From assembly GCA_964603725.1 (NCBI GenBank), contig CAZRWW010000020.1, positions 1 through 64,000 on the forward strand: a stretch of DNA of 64,000 bases. The letters run 5' to 3'. Each line of letters starts with the position of its first letter. The stretch's first letter is position 1. Source of the DNA: CAZDKK01 sp964603725. Its GTDB lineage: Bacteria > Eisenbacteria > RBG-16-71-46 > CAIMUX01 > WJJG01. A model generated the notes under the pieces. That model was not told the DNA's origin and made no database searches. It saw nothing but the letters and a program-made list of their open reading frames with translations. This document shows, one piece after another, positions 50,193 to 60,505 of the stretch. A program made the translations under genes and the position numbers.

Positions 50193-52267
50193 CGCACGCC
50201 CACTTCCAGCGTGGCCACGCCTTGAAACTGCAGATAGTCGGCGCCGCTGAACTCGACGGGGTGTTGGCCCCCGAGCAGATGCACCACGATGGCCCCGTGC
50301 AACCGCTCGGCGGTGAACAGATGAATCTCGCCCGCCACCACGGCCAGGCTGACGGAGGTGACGCGGCTGGCCGTCACGCGGCCGCTCAGGGGATCCACCT
50401 CGCCCGCCGCAACCCACCCGGTGCGCAAGACCAGATCATCCGCGACGAGGAGATTCTCGGCCGCGAGCGCGAAGTGCACTTCCACCTCTGCGCTCACCGG
50501 GAAGTGATTCTCTATCTCGGCCTCGAGCACGAGGGCGTCGAGGTGGCCGCCGATGCGCTCGCGCACGTTCTGGGCCAGCTCCAGCTCGAACGGCTCACCC
50601 GTGTGGCTCGTCGCCGGCAGCACGAAGCGCAGCGGAGCCACGACCTCGTAGCGACCCTCGACGCAGTCATCGGCCCGAAGACCCATCGTCGTTTCGCCAT
50701 CCCCGACCAGCAGCATCCCTCCGACCGCGACGCTGTCCGGGCGCAGATCGATCAGCTCGAGGATGCTGGAGTTCGCCTCGTTCAGCTCGAGCCGGGTGTG
50801 GGCGGGGCGCCCCGCGGAACCGGCCGGGATGTCGATCCGCATCGGCAGGACGACTTGTCGTTGCGCGGCGCGGCCGACCACGGTCAGATCGGCGATCCCG
50901 CCGGCAGCCGAGGCGTTGTACAAGTCGATCGCCAGGGTGGCCGCCTGGAACGCGGCGCTATCGACCTCGGCGGGAACCTCGACGGCGATTCGCACGGGGG
51001 CGACCACCAGTTCCGTCGCCTGCAGCACGCCCGCCACGGCGCGCAGCTCGATCGCCGCGGGTTCCAGTGCGGCCATGATCCCGTCCTGCGAGCTGAGGCT
51101 CACGATGCCCTCGGTCGCCTCCGTCTCGACCGATATCTGCCAGTCCAGCGGACCGTCCCCCCACGCCTCGAGGCGCTCACCGCCGAGATCGAGCACCACG
51201 CGGCGAGTGGCGCGGGGATCGACCCGCACCTGGGCCGCCAGCGGCAGGCCGGTGGAGGCGACGATCAGGCCCGGCAGCTCGACGCGGGCGACCGCGGCGA
51301 CTGGCAAACTGCTCGTGAGGCGCCACGCGAGATGTCCGCGCTCCACTTCGGCCCAGTCCAGCGCGGCGACCGGGGACAGATCGAGCGTGCCGCGCACCTC
51401 GAAGCGCTGCGGGCGAGCAGGGGCTTCGAGGTAACTCACGCGCAGATCCGAGAGCGCCAGGAACAGGTCGAGGCCATCCGCCGGTCGGATCATGATCGTC
51501 TCGCCGCCGCTGCCGGGAGATCCACCCTGGATCATGACCGCGAAATGGTTGCCCAGCGCCTGGCCGGCGAGATCCAGAGCGGCGCCGGCGGTCTGCCCCG
51601 GCGCCAGCGGCCTGTCGATCACCCAGACTCCGATGGTGCGCGCGGGATTGCGGCTGATGTCGCGCAGGACAATGCGCAGGGAGTGACCTGAGGACGACGG
51701 CCCGGACAGCGTGACGGGCAGGCGGTTCGTGAGGCTGAAGCGCAGCTCGCCCGAGGCGATCTCGACGCGCACGAAGTCCTCGATCACGCCCATGTCGATC
51801 GGCCCGATGCTGAAGAGGAAGGGATCGATCTGCGCGAGCAAGCCCTCCGACCCGACCGGGAAAGGCAGCACCTCGCCGGGCCGGAAGCGCACGGTGTCGG
51901 CATACGGCGCATCGAGCGCGATCTGTGCGAGCACGCCGCGCGCGTTCAGGGGGGGCACATCGAGCGCGAGCAGACGCCCCAGCTCCACGCGGCCGAGCGA
52001 GCCGCCGAAGCGCAGCTCCAGCGGCCCCGTGCCGGCGGAATCGGCGTGGATCAACGGGCCCAACGAGTCGGCCAGATCGACGCCGGTGATCCGTTCCTGT
52101 CCGATCGGGACCTGCAGCCGCGTTGTGAACTGCGGCACCTGCGGCATCTCGACGAGGCAACCAGGTTGCAGCCAGAGGAACAAGACGGCAGCAGTCAACG
52201 GGACGAGCGCGCGGGGGAGCGCCACATGCTGAGAGCGGCCGCGGGCGGCGTTGCTGCTTGCATCCAC
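50189..52267 (-). CDS. Large lipoprotein of unknown function
   Basis: 692 residues. The GTG at 52267 is chosen for its GGGGAGGT site 6 nt upstream. After a signal sequence the lipobox LFLWLQPGC directs lipidation. The mature part is strand-rich with repeated Ile/Leu/Val-Asp turns (VDLADSLGPLIHAD, IGPIDMGVIEDFVRVEIASG, ELRFSLTNRLPVTLSGPSS), suggesting several beta-sandwich domains resembling LEA-type or Ig-like folds. I do not recognise a family. Its stop overlaps the outer-membrane protein start, so the two are co-translated. Confidence 0.65.
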   Translation of the reverse strand: MDASSNAARGRSQHVALPRALVPLTAAVLFLWLQPGCLVEMPQVPQFTTRLQVPIGQERITGVDLADSLGPLIHADSAGTGPLELRFGGSLGRVELGRLLALDVPPLNARGVLAQIALDAPYADTVRFRPGEVLPFPVGSEGLLAQIDPFLFSIGPIDMGVIEDFVRVEIASGELRFSLTNRLPVTLSGPSSSGHSLRIVLRDISRNPARTIGVWVIDRPLAPGQTAGAALDLAGQALGNHFAVMIQGGSPGSGGETIMIRPADGLDLFLALSDLRVSYLEAPARPQRFEVRGTLDLSPVAALDWAEVERGHLAWRLTSSLPVAAVARVELPGLIVASTGLPLAAQVRVDPRATRRVVLDLGGERLEAWGDGPLDWQISVETEATEGIVSLSSQDGIMAALEPAAIELRAVAGVLQATELVVAPVRIAVEVPAEVDSAAFQAATLAIDLYNASAAGGIADLTVVGRAAQRQVVLPMRIDIPAGSAGRPAHTRLELNEANSSILELIDLRPDSVAVGGMLLVGDGETTMGLRADDCVEGRYEVVAPLRFVLPATSHTGEPFELELAQNVRERIGGHLDALVLEAEIENHFPVSAEVEVHFALAAENLLVADDLVLRTGWVAAGEVDPLSGRVTASRVTSVSLAVVAGEIHLFTAERLHGAIVVHLLGGQHPVEFSGADYLQFQGVATLEVGVR

Positions 52268-52547
52268 GTTGGACCTCCCCGCGGCGGCCGGCGCCAGGGT
52301 CCCACGCTGCGCCGCCACCGGCGATTGACCAGTGCGCGCAGGGCCACCGGCCGGGCACCACGAATTCTACCTCACCACAGCCCGGCGGTTCCGCCCCCAT
52401 CTGACGCCTGACTCAAGAAGCTCCGCCCGGGTCACGATGTAGGTCAGGAGAACTTGGACCGGGGAGGATTCGAACGTGTGCGAATGGTGCTTCTGAGGGT
52501 TGCGATCGCCATCCCACACCATCCAGCGATGACGAAGGGGGTTTCGC

Positions 52548-52955
52548 ATGCCTTTGATCGAATGGAGTGACTCTCTCAGCGTGCAGATCGCGGAGATCGA
52601 CGCCCAGCACCAGCAACTCGTGGGCATGATCAATGAGCTGCACGACGCCATGAAGGCCGGCAGGGCGCAGCACAGCCTGGGGAACATCGTCACCCGGCTG
52701 GCCTACTACGCCGAGACGCACTTCGCCACCGAGGAGCGCTACTTCACCGATTACGCGTACCCCAGAGCGTCGGCGCATACGGCCGAACATCACGCCTTCA
52801 TGGAGAAGGTGAAGGGCTACGAGCGCGATCTCACCGCCGGGCGCCTGATGCTCTCGATGGATGTGATGAAGTTTCTCGGCGACTGGCTCGTCCGCCACAT
52901 TCAAGGCGTGGACCAGCAATACACCGAGCACTTCCGGGCCCGCGGCGCCGCCTGA
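52548..52955 (+). CDS. Bacteriohemerythrin
   Basis: 135 residues, complete. All iron-ligand motifs are present: DAQHQQLVGMINEL, HFATEERYF (His and Glu), HTAEHHAFMEKV (His) and LVRHIQGVDQQYTEHF (His, Asp, His). ATG 52548 has GAAGGGGG upstream. Binds O2 reversibly at a di-iron site; such proteins often serve O2 transport or sensing, fitting the cytochrome bd found elsewhere. Single-domain; divergent from the large lipoprotein. Confidence 0.94.
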   Translation: MPLIEWSDSLSVQIAEIDAQHQQLVGMINELHDAMKAGRAQHSLGNIVTRLAYYAETHFATEERYFTDYAYPRASAHTAEHHAFMEKVKGYERDLTAGRLMLSMDVMKFLGDWLVRHIQGVDQQYTEHFRARGAA

Positions 52956-52989
52956 TCGACCGCTGCATCGGTGCGGTGTGGCCGCCCGG

Positions 52990-53880
<891 letters not shown>

Positions 53881-53960
53881 CGCCTCATCCTCCGCGGATC
53901 GCCCGGCGAACGGGCGCGGTCAGCCGCGCGCCCTGCGCGCAGCAGGGCAGGGCCTGACGG

Positions 53961-54593
53961 TCAAGCCATGAGCGCCTTGACGCGCTCGACCGCATTGGCC
54001 GCATCGTAGGCGTAGCCATCGGCGCCGATCTCGCGCGCGAACTCGGCCGACACCGGCGCCCCGCCGACGACCGTGCGCACGCGGCCGGCCAGCCCCTCGG
54101 ACGCCAGTAGCTCGACGACCTGCTTCATCACCGGCATCGTCGTCGTGAGCAGCGCCGACATGCCGATCACCGTGGCCTGCGCATCGCGGGCCGCCTCGAC
54201 AAACCGGCGCGGCTCGACGTCCTTGCCCAGGTCGATCACCTCGAAGCCCGCGCCCTTGAGCATGATGCCGACGAGGTTCTTGCCGATGTCGTGGAGATCG
54301 CCCTTGACCGTCCCGATGACCACGCGGCCCGCCATCGGCACGCCCTCGCCCGCCAGGAGCGGCTTGATCACCTCCAGGCCGGCGTACATCGCCTTGGCCG
54401 CCATCAGCACATCGGGCAGGAAGATCTCGTGCGTGCGGAACTGCTCGCCGACGACGTTCATGCCGGCGAGGAGCCCTTGATCGAGGATTTGGCGCGGCGC
54501 GATCCCCTGAGCAAGCGCGTCGCGCGTGAGGGCGAGCACGCGCTCATCGTCACCAGCCTGCAGGTTCCGGGCGATGTCCTTCAGGATTTCCAT
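53961..54593 (-). CDS. Corrinoid (B12-binding) methyl carrier protein, MtbC-like
   Basis: 210 residues in two domains: a helical cap (DERVLALTRDALAQGIAPRQ) and a Rossmann B12 domain with GTVKGDLHDIGKNLVGIML, the D-x-H-x-x-G motif whose His is the lower cobalt ligand, plus VIGMSALLTTTM and VVGGAPVSAEFA. This matches corrinoid proteins of methylamine and O-demethylase systems. ATG 54593 with GAGGAAGG upstream. Upstream of the homocysteine methyltransferase in the same operon; the probable methyl donor enzyme (MttB-like) is about 8 kb away. Confidence 0.92.
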   Translation of the reverse strand: MEILKDIARNLQAGDDERVLALTRDALAQGIAPRQILDQGLLAGMNVVGEQFRTHEIFLPDVLMAAKAMYAGLEVIKPLLAGEGVPMAGRVVIGTVKGDLHDIGKNLVGIMLKGAGFEVIDLGKDVEPRRFVEAARDAQATVIGMSALLTTTMPVMKQVVELLASEGLAGRVRTVVGGAPVSAEFAREIGADGYAYDAANAVERVKALMA

Positions 54594-54780
54594 GATCCTT
54601 CCTCTGGGTTGTGGCGCCCCGTTCATCCTCCGGGGTCAGGGGGACCGGGGCGGCAACTGGGCTAAACGTACACAGTTGCAGGGGTACTCGTCAATGGGAA
54701 GCGATCGCGTGGGGCGTACTGCCGCGTTGCCCGATGCGGGCGCGCCTTTCGGCGTCGCCTCCGCCGGACGGCGCCGGGCG

Positions 54781-55944
54781 TCACGAGGCGACCCACCGCA
54801 GGAGACCGGCGAGGCCGCCGCCGGCGATGAGCCAGGTCGAGTTCACCCGATACCGCGCAAGCAGGACCAGGGCGGCGAGCGCGAGGCCGATGGTCAGCGG
54901 ATCGATCAGGGAGATCGCCCCCAGGTGCCACATCACGCCGGCCATCAGGGCCAACGACGCGGCGTTGATTCCATCCAGCAAGCCGCTGAGCCACGGCGAG
55001 CGCCGCAGCCGCGGGATGAAGGGATTGGATGCGGCCACGAACACGAAGGACGGCAGGAAGATGCCCAGCGTGGCGATCAGCGCGCCGGGCGCGCCGCCCA
55101 GGATGTAGCCGATGAAGGTGGCCGCGGTGAAGACCGGCCCCGGGGTCACCTGTCCGATGGCGACGGCATCCAGAAGCTGCTGCTCCGTCAGCCACCCCAG
55201 GCGCGTGACGAAGTCGGCGCGCAGGAAGGCGAGCAGCACATAGCCGCTGCCGTAGAGCACGGAGCCGATCTTGAGAAAGATCAGGAAGAGCTGGGGCAGA
55301 TTGAAGGGGACGGCCGCGGCCACGGGCAGTCCGACCGCGGCCAGCGGCAGTCCCGCCAGGCCGGCCAGATGCCTCCCGGGCCGATGGAGATTGTTCGCCA
55401 GCATCACGAGCCCGCCGGCGGCGAGCAGCAGGGCGATCTCGTTCAGGCCCGCGAAGTAGCCCGCCAGCACCAACCCGGCGGCCGCGATCGTCAACCGACC
55501 CTTGAGGGCGGTGCGCCCAAGGCTCCACAGGGCTTTGGCGATGATCGCGATCACCACCGGCTTGACGCCGTACAGGAGCCACTGGGCCTGAGGCGTCTCG
55601 CCGAACCGCACGTAGACCGCCGCCAGAACAAGCACGATGACCATCGATGGAATGATGAAGCATGCTCCGCCCAGAACGAGGCCGCGCCAGCCGGCGCGCA
55701 GGAATCCCAGGTGGATCGTCATCTCGGTCGAGTTGGGACCCGGTATCAGGTTCGTGGCCCCGACAAGGTCGAGGAAGGACTGCTCGCTCAGCCAGCGCCG
55801 CCGTTTGACGACCTCATCGTGCATCATCGCGATGTGGGCCGCGGGGCCGCCGAAGCCTACGATCCCCAGCCGGAGGAACAGGCGCACGACCTCGAGCAGT
55901 CTCGAGGGCGAACGCGCGCCCGGTGTCGCCGCCGTCCCGCTCAT
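54781..55944 (-). CDS. chrA: Chromate transporter (two CHR domains)
   Basis: 387 residues from ATG 55944, with two tandem CHR domains. The first has VGFGGPAAHIAMMHDEVVKR and LPGPNSTEMTIHLG-like NLIPGPNSTEMTI; the second has YGSGYVLLAFLRADFVTRLG with IGQVTPGPVFTAATFIGYI. About ten membrane helices. The family exports chromate. A GTG ten codons upstream (giving a GQRGGGSA extension) is possible, but that part lies in a minisatellite and is probably not coding. Confidence 0.92.
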   Translation of the reverse strand: MSGTAATPGARSPSRLLEVVRLFLRLGIVGFGGPAAHIAMMHDEVVKRRRWLSEQSFLDLVGATNLIPGPNSTEMTIHLGFLRAGWRGLVLGGACFIIPSMVIVLVLAAVYVRFGETPQAQWLLYGVKPVVIAIIAKALWSLGRTALKGRLTIAAAGLVLAGYFAGLNEIALLLAAGGLVMLANNLHRPGRHLAGLAGLPLAAVGLPVAAAVPFNLPQLFLIFLKIGSVLYGSGYVLLAFLRADFVTRLGWLTEQQLLDAVAIGQVTPGPVFTAATFIGYILGGAPGALIATLGIFLPSFVFVAASNPFIPRLRRSPWLSGLLDGINAASLALMAGVMWHLGAISLIDPLTIGLALAALVLLARYRVNSTWLIAGGGLAGLLRWVAS

Positions 55945-55955
55945 CGCGCTACCCC

Positions 55956-56010
55956 CACCGCGCTGCCCCACCGCGCTGCCCTCACCGCGCCGCCCTCACC
56001 GCGCTGCCCC
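55956..56010. repeat. 14-nt tandem repeat, four copies
   Basis: Units of CACCGCGCTGCCC(C/T) at 55956, 55969, 55983 and 55997, the first 13 nt and the others 14 nt, fill the space between the chrA start and the stop of the next gene. Confidence 0.9.
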
Positions 56011-57690
56011 CTAGTGCGCCGCCTGGTAGAGAAACACGCGCGTGTTTCCCGGGGTGAGCGGCCGGCGGCGCAGGTCGGGCCGGCTGGAGACCACGAACTC
56101 GGCCGTGCTCTCGTTCTCCTGGAAGTAGTTTCCCGCGAGATAGAACCCCACCGCATGCTGGGCGTTCCCGAGACCGGCGTAGTCGCCGTCGACATGGAGC
56201 GTGCGCCCCGTGCCCACGCGATCGGCGATCCGCTGGAAGTCGGCCACCCGCGCCGCTTCACCAGGATCGGTCCCCGACACCTTGACGAGCGCGAGATGGA
56301 GACTGGAGAGGGAAAAGAGGACCACGGCCGCGATCGCGAAACCGATGCCGGCCGCCCGAGCGGACTTCTGTACAACTTGCGCCAGCGCGCAGAAGAACAT
56401 CAGGGTTACCCCGACGTAGAACATGCACTGGAAATCGTGAAAGGCCACGAAATGGCGCATCGGCAGCGCCCAGCACAACGCCGACAAGACCAGGCTTCCG
56501 GTCAGAATCCGGGCCCGCGAGAGTCTGATCCCGATCAAGGAGGCCAGCAGGACGCATCCCCCCAGCAAGGAGAACACCGCGCGCGACTCCGTGTAGTGCA
56601 CGAGGATATCGGGGATGGACATGCGGCCCAGCCGGTACACCTGATTCCCGAGGAAGGCCGGCCAGCTCAGCGTCTCGGCATAGGGATCGTAGGCCTCCGC
56701 GGCGCCGAGGCCAATCCGCCACAGCATCGTGCGGACGGTGGGCAGCTCGCCGAAGGGCGCCTGGACGGCCAGATGTTCGCCGAGCAGGTTGCTTGCCAGA
56801 ATCACCGCTCCGAATGCCAGCGACACGGCGCCCAGGACGAAGAAGCGGCTGCCCACGACGCGCCGCAACGAGCGCGTGGCGCGCAGGTCTCCCAGACACC
56901 CCAGGGCGACGAAGGGCAGCAAGAGCGCGTAGACCTGCCACCCCAGCAGGAGCGCGGCGGCGCTCTTGATGATAAGCTGCCTGAACCGCCCTTCCTGGAC
57001 GAAGACCACCATGCCGTGGAAGACGAGGAGGATTCCGAAGAGCGCGGGGACATCGTTGAAGACCATGTCGCTGTAGTGGAGGCAGTAGTAGGAGGACAAG
57101 GCGAGCAGGGTCGCCGCCAGCGCGACCCACCGACCGCGGGCAAGCTGCTCGCTCGCGCCGTAGGGTTGCCCCGCTACGCGGGAGGGTTGCCCCCCGGCGC
57201 GGGAGCTTTGCCCCCCCGCGCCGGAGAATCGCCCACTGGCGCCGGAGGATCGCCCAGCCGCGCCGGTGAGCCGCACCAGCGAGAGGTAGGCGCAAACCGC
57301 CGCCGCCGCGAAGAAGGCGCCCATCAGCAGGCGCGCCGCCAGAAGCTGTAGCCGCAGGTCGCGGCCGAAGGGCAGAATGACGAGCTTGATCGCGGCGAAG
57401 GCTCCGGGCGGGAAGCGGTTGTACGCCTCGTAGCGCACGGCGCCGTCCGCGTCGCGCCCCATCTTGTTGAAGAGCAGGAAATGGTGCTCCGGGGAGAGAT
57501 TGGCCGCGAGCGCCATGCCGTGCGACGACAGGTAGCCGTGGTGGCGCGGCAGGAACCCGTGGCGTTCCCCCTGGAAGGCGAAGATGGTGGCAAGGGCGAG
57601 GAGCAGGAGCAGCGCCGGAGGCCCCGCTTGTTCGCGGAAGCGGCGGATCGGGTTTCGGCGTCCGGACTGCGCCATGCTCCTCCCCGTCAT
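56011..57690 (-). CDS. Polytopic membrane protein, possible GT-C glycosyltransferase
   Basis: 559 residues from ATG 57690; a second ATG at 57675 is nearer a GGAGGA site. About eleven membrane helices (LLLLLALATIFAFQ, ALAATLLALSSYYCLHYSD, LVFHGMVVF, FSLLGGCVLLASLIG). The first periplasmic loop (LPRHHGYLSSHGMALAANL) has the position of the acidic/His motif in GT-C enzymes. A Gly/Ser-rich 7-residue repeat (GASGRFS, GAGGQSS, RAGGQPS, RVAGQPY) is inserted in a loop, encoded by a 21-nt minisatellite. The soluble C-terminus (LHVDGDYAGLGNAQHAVGFY) may bind substrate. Function not established. Confidence 0.6.
   Translation of the reverse strand: MTGRSMAQSGRRNPIRRFREQAGPPALLLLLALATIFAFQGERHGFLPRHHGYLSSHGMALAANLSPEHHFLLFNKMGRDADGAVRYEAYNRFPPGAFAAIKLVILPFGRDLRLQLLAARLLMGAFFAAAAVCAYLSLVRLTGAAGRSSGASGRFSGAGGQSSRAGGQPSRVAGQPYGASEQLARGRWVALAATLLALSSYYCLHYSDMVFNDVPALFGILLVFHGMVVFVQEGRFRQLIIKSAAALLLGWQVYALLLPFVALGCLGDLRATRSLRRVVGSRFFVLGAVSLAFGAVILASNLLGEHLAVQAPFGELPTVRTMLWRIGLGAAEAYDPYAETLSWPAFLGNQVYRLGRMSIPDILVHYTESRAVFSLLGGCVLLASLIGIRLSRARILTGSLVLSALCWALPMRHFVAFHDFQCMFYVGVTLMFFCALAQVVQKSARAAGIGFAIAAVVLFSLSSLHLALVKVSGTDPGEAARVADFQRIADRVGTGRTLHVDGDYAGLGNAQHAVGFYLAGNYFQENESTAEFVVSSRPDLRRRPLTPGNTRVFLYQAAH
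57163..57267 (-). repeat. 21-nt in-frame tandem repeat, about five copies
   Basis: Degenerate 21-nt units encode seven-residue Gly/Ser/Gln-rich repeats in a loop of the surrounding membrane protein. They resemble the GC-rich minisatellites found elsewhere in the window. Confidence 0.85.
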
Positions 57691-57840
57691 CCGTGGTCCT
57701 GCGGCCTCCGATTCACGCGGGCTCCGGGTCGCCTGCGGAACGGCCAAGGGATGGTAGCATGGCGCGAAGCGGGGACCAACTCGGGCGGCGGCCGGAGTGC
57801 CGTAGCCCGCGCTCTCGTCGCGGCCCGCCGCGCCCCTTTG

Positions 57841-59099
57841 TCACAGGCAATGCCACGGCAAGGCGATGATCTTCTCGTGCAGTCTCAGAGGGCGGGGGCA
57901 ACGACAGATGATGTACCCGCAGCGGGCCTGGCGGGGATGCTCGTCCAGGAACGTCAGCAGGTGACGCGCGGCCGACAGACCGGGGTTCTCGGTCCACTTG
58001 ATCTGAATCGGCGTGAGTGACGCGCCGCGCTCGATGATGAAGTCGATCTCGGCGCCGTCGCGCGTTCGCAAGTAATGCAGCGATCCGTCCCCCAGGTACT
58101 GCAGCCGCTTCCACAGCTCGATTCCAACCCATTGCTCCAGCAGTGGGCCCGGCGTGGCTCTCACCAGTTCCCTCGCTGGGGCGAGACCCGCGGCGGCGTG
58201 CCGCACGCCAAGGTCGAAGAACAGGAAGCGGGGCGTGGACAGCAGATTCTTGCGGGGACTGCGGGCGAACGCTGGAACCCGGAAGCCCACCAGCATGTCT
58301 TCGAGGAGCTGGTAGTAGCCCTTCACGGTGGGCTGGGACACACCCGCCTCGCGAGAGATGGCCGCGTGGTTGAGGACCTGTCCTGACTCCTGAGCCGCCA
58401 GTTGCAGGAATCGTACGAACGCGCCCCAGTCCCGCACGATCGATTCTCGGCGGATCTCTTCTTCCAGGTGCACGACGGAGAACGCCTTGAGCAGATCCCC
58501 CCGGTCGCGCTCTTCGCTCGCGACAATGCCGGGGAGGGCACCGTAGGCCAATCTCTCCTCCAGGTCCCAAGCCGGGAAGGGGTCTTGGGGACCCATCCCC
58601 TTCGGCCAAGGAAATGGAAGCGGGGACAAGGCGTCGCCGCAGAGGGCGTCGCCTGAGGTTGGCGTCGCCGGGGGATGCTCGCTGAGGGTGAGCGGATAGA
58701 GCCGGTGTAGGAAGCTGCGTCCTGGGAGGAGATTGGCGCCGGTCGCGCGCAGCTTGCGTGCCGAGCTGCCGCACAGGATGAATCGCCAGCGCTTCTTTTC
58801 CCGATCGTAGAGGTGCTGAACCCCGTCGAAGATGGCAGGAACGGTCTGCACCTCGTCGACGAACACAAAGTGCCCGCCGCGACGGGTTGGAAGCGCTCGG
58901 CAGGCCTCGACGAACAGACCCGGCCGCGCCAGGAGACGGGATCGCTCGGCGGGGTCCGCTAGATCGAAGACCGTGGCGTCATCCGGTAAGAGGCGCCTGA
59001 GGAGCGTGGATTTCCGGTCTGCCGCGCCCCGAAGAGAAGGTGCACGAAGGGCCGTGCCAGTTTGTCGGCCAGCACATCTGAATACCAACGACTGAACAT
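57841..59099 (-). pseudogene. AAA/DUF4143 ATPase gene frameshifted in its Walker A
   Basis: ATG 59099 opens FSRWYSDVLADKLARPFVHL and LFGARQTG in one frame; the rest (STLLRRLLPDDATVFDLADP, FVFVDEVQTVPAIFDGVQHL, RFILCGSSARKLRATGANLL, EIDFIIERGASLTPIQIKWT) is in another. The switch is at about 59018, inside the codons for Gly-Lys-Ser-Thr, where GGAAATCC replaces the expected GGAAAATCC. A single missing A therefore breaks the P-loop. The C-terminal DUF4143 part is otherwise intact to 57841. Related to the intact copy at 38805-39938. Confidence 0.85.
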
Positions 59100-59207
59100 G
59101 CCGAGATTCTACCTCTAAAATCACAATGTCGCTTCACTTTTATCGCCTTAATGCGATGTCGACTTGATTCTCTGCCGTTCCCGGGGGTCGATTGCTGTAG
59201 CACGCTA

Positions 59208-59238
59208 AGAAAAAAACACTTACGTCACAGAGGGTGAC
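59208..59238 (-). terminator. Weak terminator-like hairpin with T-run
   Basis: On the minus strand GTCAC (59238-59234) pairs with GTGAC (59228-59224) around a 5-nt loop; eight nucleotides later comes a run of seven T. The stem is short, so termination would be weak. It lies just downstream of the O-methyltransferase gene at 59261. Confidence 0.3.
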
Positions 59239-59260
59239 CTGCCGCCGCCGATCTGCGCTG

Positions 59261-59935
59261 CTACGGGTCGGCCGTTACGAGCACGACGGCCAGCCCATCA
59301 TGACCCTTGCGGCCGACGGTCTGGAGCGCCACGGCGCTCGCGCGCGGCTCGGCCGCGACGGCCTCGAAGAACCGGCGCACGCCGCGGACGTCGGGGTCGC
59401 CGCTGCCGCCGTCCACGACGGCCCCATGGCGGACGACGTTGTCGACGAGAATCAGACTGCCGCGCCGGGAGAGTTTTACGGCCCAGGCGAAGTAGTCCGG
59501 GATGTTCGCCTTGTCGGCATCGATGAAGACCAGGTCGAAGGGACCATGCCCCTCCGGCGCGAGCCGCGGCAGCGTCTCCAGGGCCTGGCCCAGGCGGAGA
59601 TCGACGACATCGGCCAGGCCAGCTCGCTCGATGTTGGCGCGCGCGACCTGGGCGTGTCGCGGATCGGCCTCCAGGGTGATCAGGCGGCCTCCGTCGGGAA
59701 GGGCTCGCGCGAGCCAGATCGTGCTGTAGCCGCCCAGGGTCCCGATCTCCAGGATCGCCCGCGCCCTCAGGGATCGCGCCAGCAGCCACAGCAGCTTGCC
59801 CTGCAGCGGCGAGACCTGGATTGCGGGCAGCCCGGCGGCGGCGCTGGCCCGGAGGGCTTCATCGAGCACACGATCGGAAGGAACGAGGACTTCCTCGAAA
59901 TAGCGGTCTACTGTGGTCCACTGATCTTGTGTCAT
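59261..59935 (-). CDS. Class I O-methyltransferase (Methyltransf_3 family)
   Basis: 224 residues from ATG 59935. SAM-binding motif AILEIGTLGGYSTIWLARAL at about residues 61-80, RLITLEADPRHAQVARANIE, DLVFIDADKANIPDYF (metal-binding Asp) and LILVDNVVRHGAVV are diagnostic of the catechol/caffeoyl-CoA O-methyltransferase family. The substrate is not predictable. It ends near a weak terminator and lies downstream of relic and methyltransferase genes on the same strand. Confidence 0.92.
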   Translation of the reverse strand: MTQDQWTTVDRYFEEVLVPSDRVLDEALRASAAAGLPAIQVSPLQGKLLWLLARSLRARAILEIGTLGGYSTIWLARALPDGGRLITLEADPRHAQVARANIERAGLADVVDLRLGQALETLPRLAPEGHGPFDLVFIDADKANIPDYFAWAVKLSRRGSLILVDNVVRHGAVVDGGSGDPDVRGVRRFFEAVAAEPRASAVALQTVGRKGHDGLAVVLVTADP

Positions 59936-60024
59936 GGATCTCAAGCTCCTGGCAGCCACCCCTGGAAACCCAGCGTGGCGGCCCTGGACGCGCACCATGC
60001 GACTCGCGGCCGGTAGCCGGGTGC

Positions 60025-60500
60025 GCTGAGTTCCAACACATCGCCGCGAGGACGTTGGCCCCGGATGACATCCCCGCGAACAGGGCTTCCTCGCGGGCGA
60101 GGCGTCTCGTCATGTCTTTGGCTTCTTCGGTTCCGACCGGGAAAACCTCGCCCACGAACGCCGGTTCCCAGAGCGGAGGTGTGTTGCCGATGCCGACGCC
60201 CTCGATCTTGTGAGGCCCGGCCGAGCCCCCGGACAACACCGCGGACTCCGCGGGCTCCACCACGACGATCCTGACACCCGGCTTGAGCCGCTTCAGCACC
60301 GTGGCGACCCCGCGCGACGAGGCAGCCGTGCCCACGCAGTGCACGAAGGCGTTGGAGGTGACGATCCGGATCCGGTATCCCCGGGCGGCGCAAACGAGCG
60401 CCAGCGATGCGCCCGTGCCGCCACCCGTGTATTCGACGACGGTGTCTCCGGGCCTCAGCCGGCCGTCTTGCTCGGCCCGTGAGACCACCGCCAGCGCCAT
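60025..60500 (-). pseudogene. Cysteine-synthase-like PLP enzyme with N-terminal and internal deletions
   Basis: RMALAVVSRAEQDGRLRPGD and TVVEYTGGGTGASLALVCAA are the early part of a cysteine synthase/cystathionine beta-synthase-type protein. The frame then reads IRIVTSNAF and jumps to VHCVGTAASSRGVATVLKRL, EPAESAVLSGG and HKIEGVGIGNTPPLWEPAFV. Homologs have about 75 residues between SDAF and DAFVHCVG; they are absent here. The N-terminal PLP-lysine region and the C-terminus after SSGANVLAAM are also gone. The joint coincides with AF on both sides, consistent with a short-homology deletion that kept the frame. Confidence 0.8.
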
Positions 60501-60505
60501 GCGAC

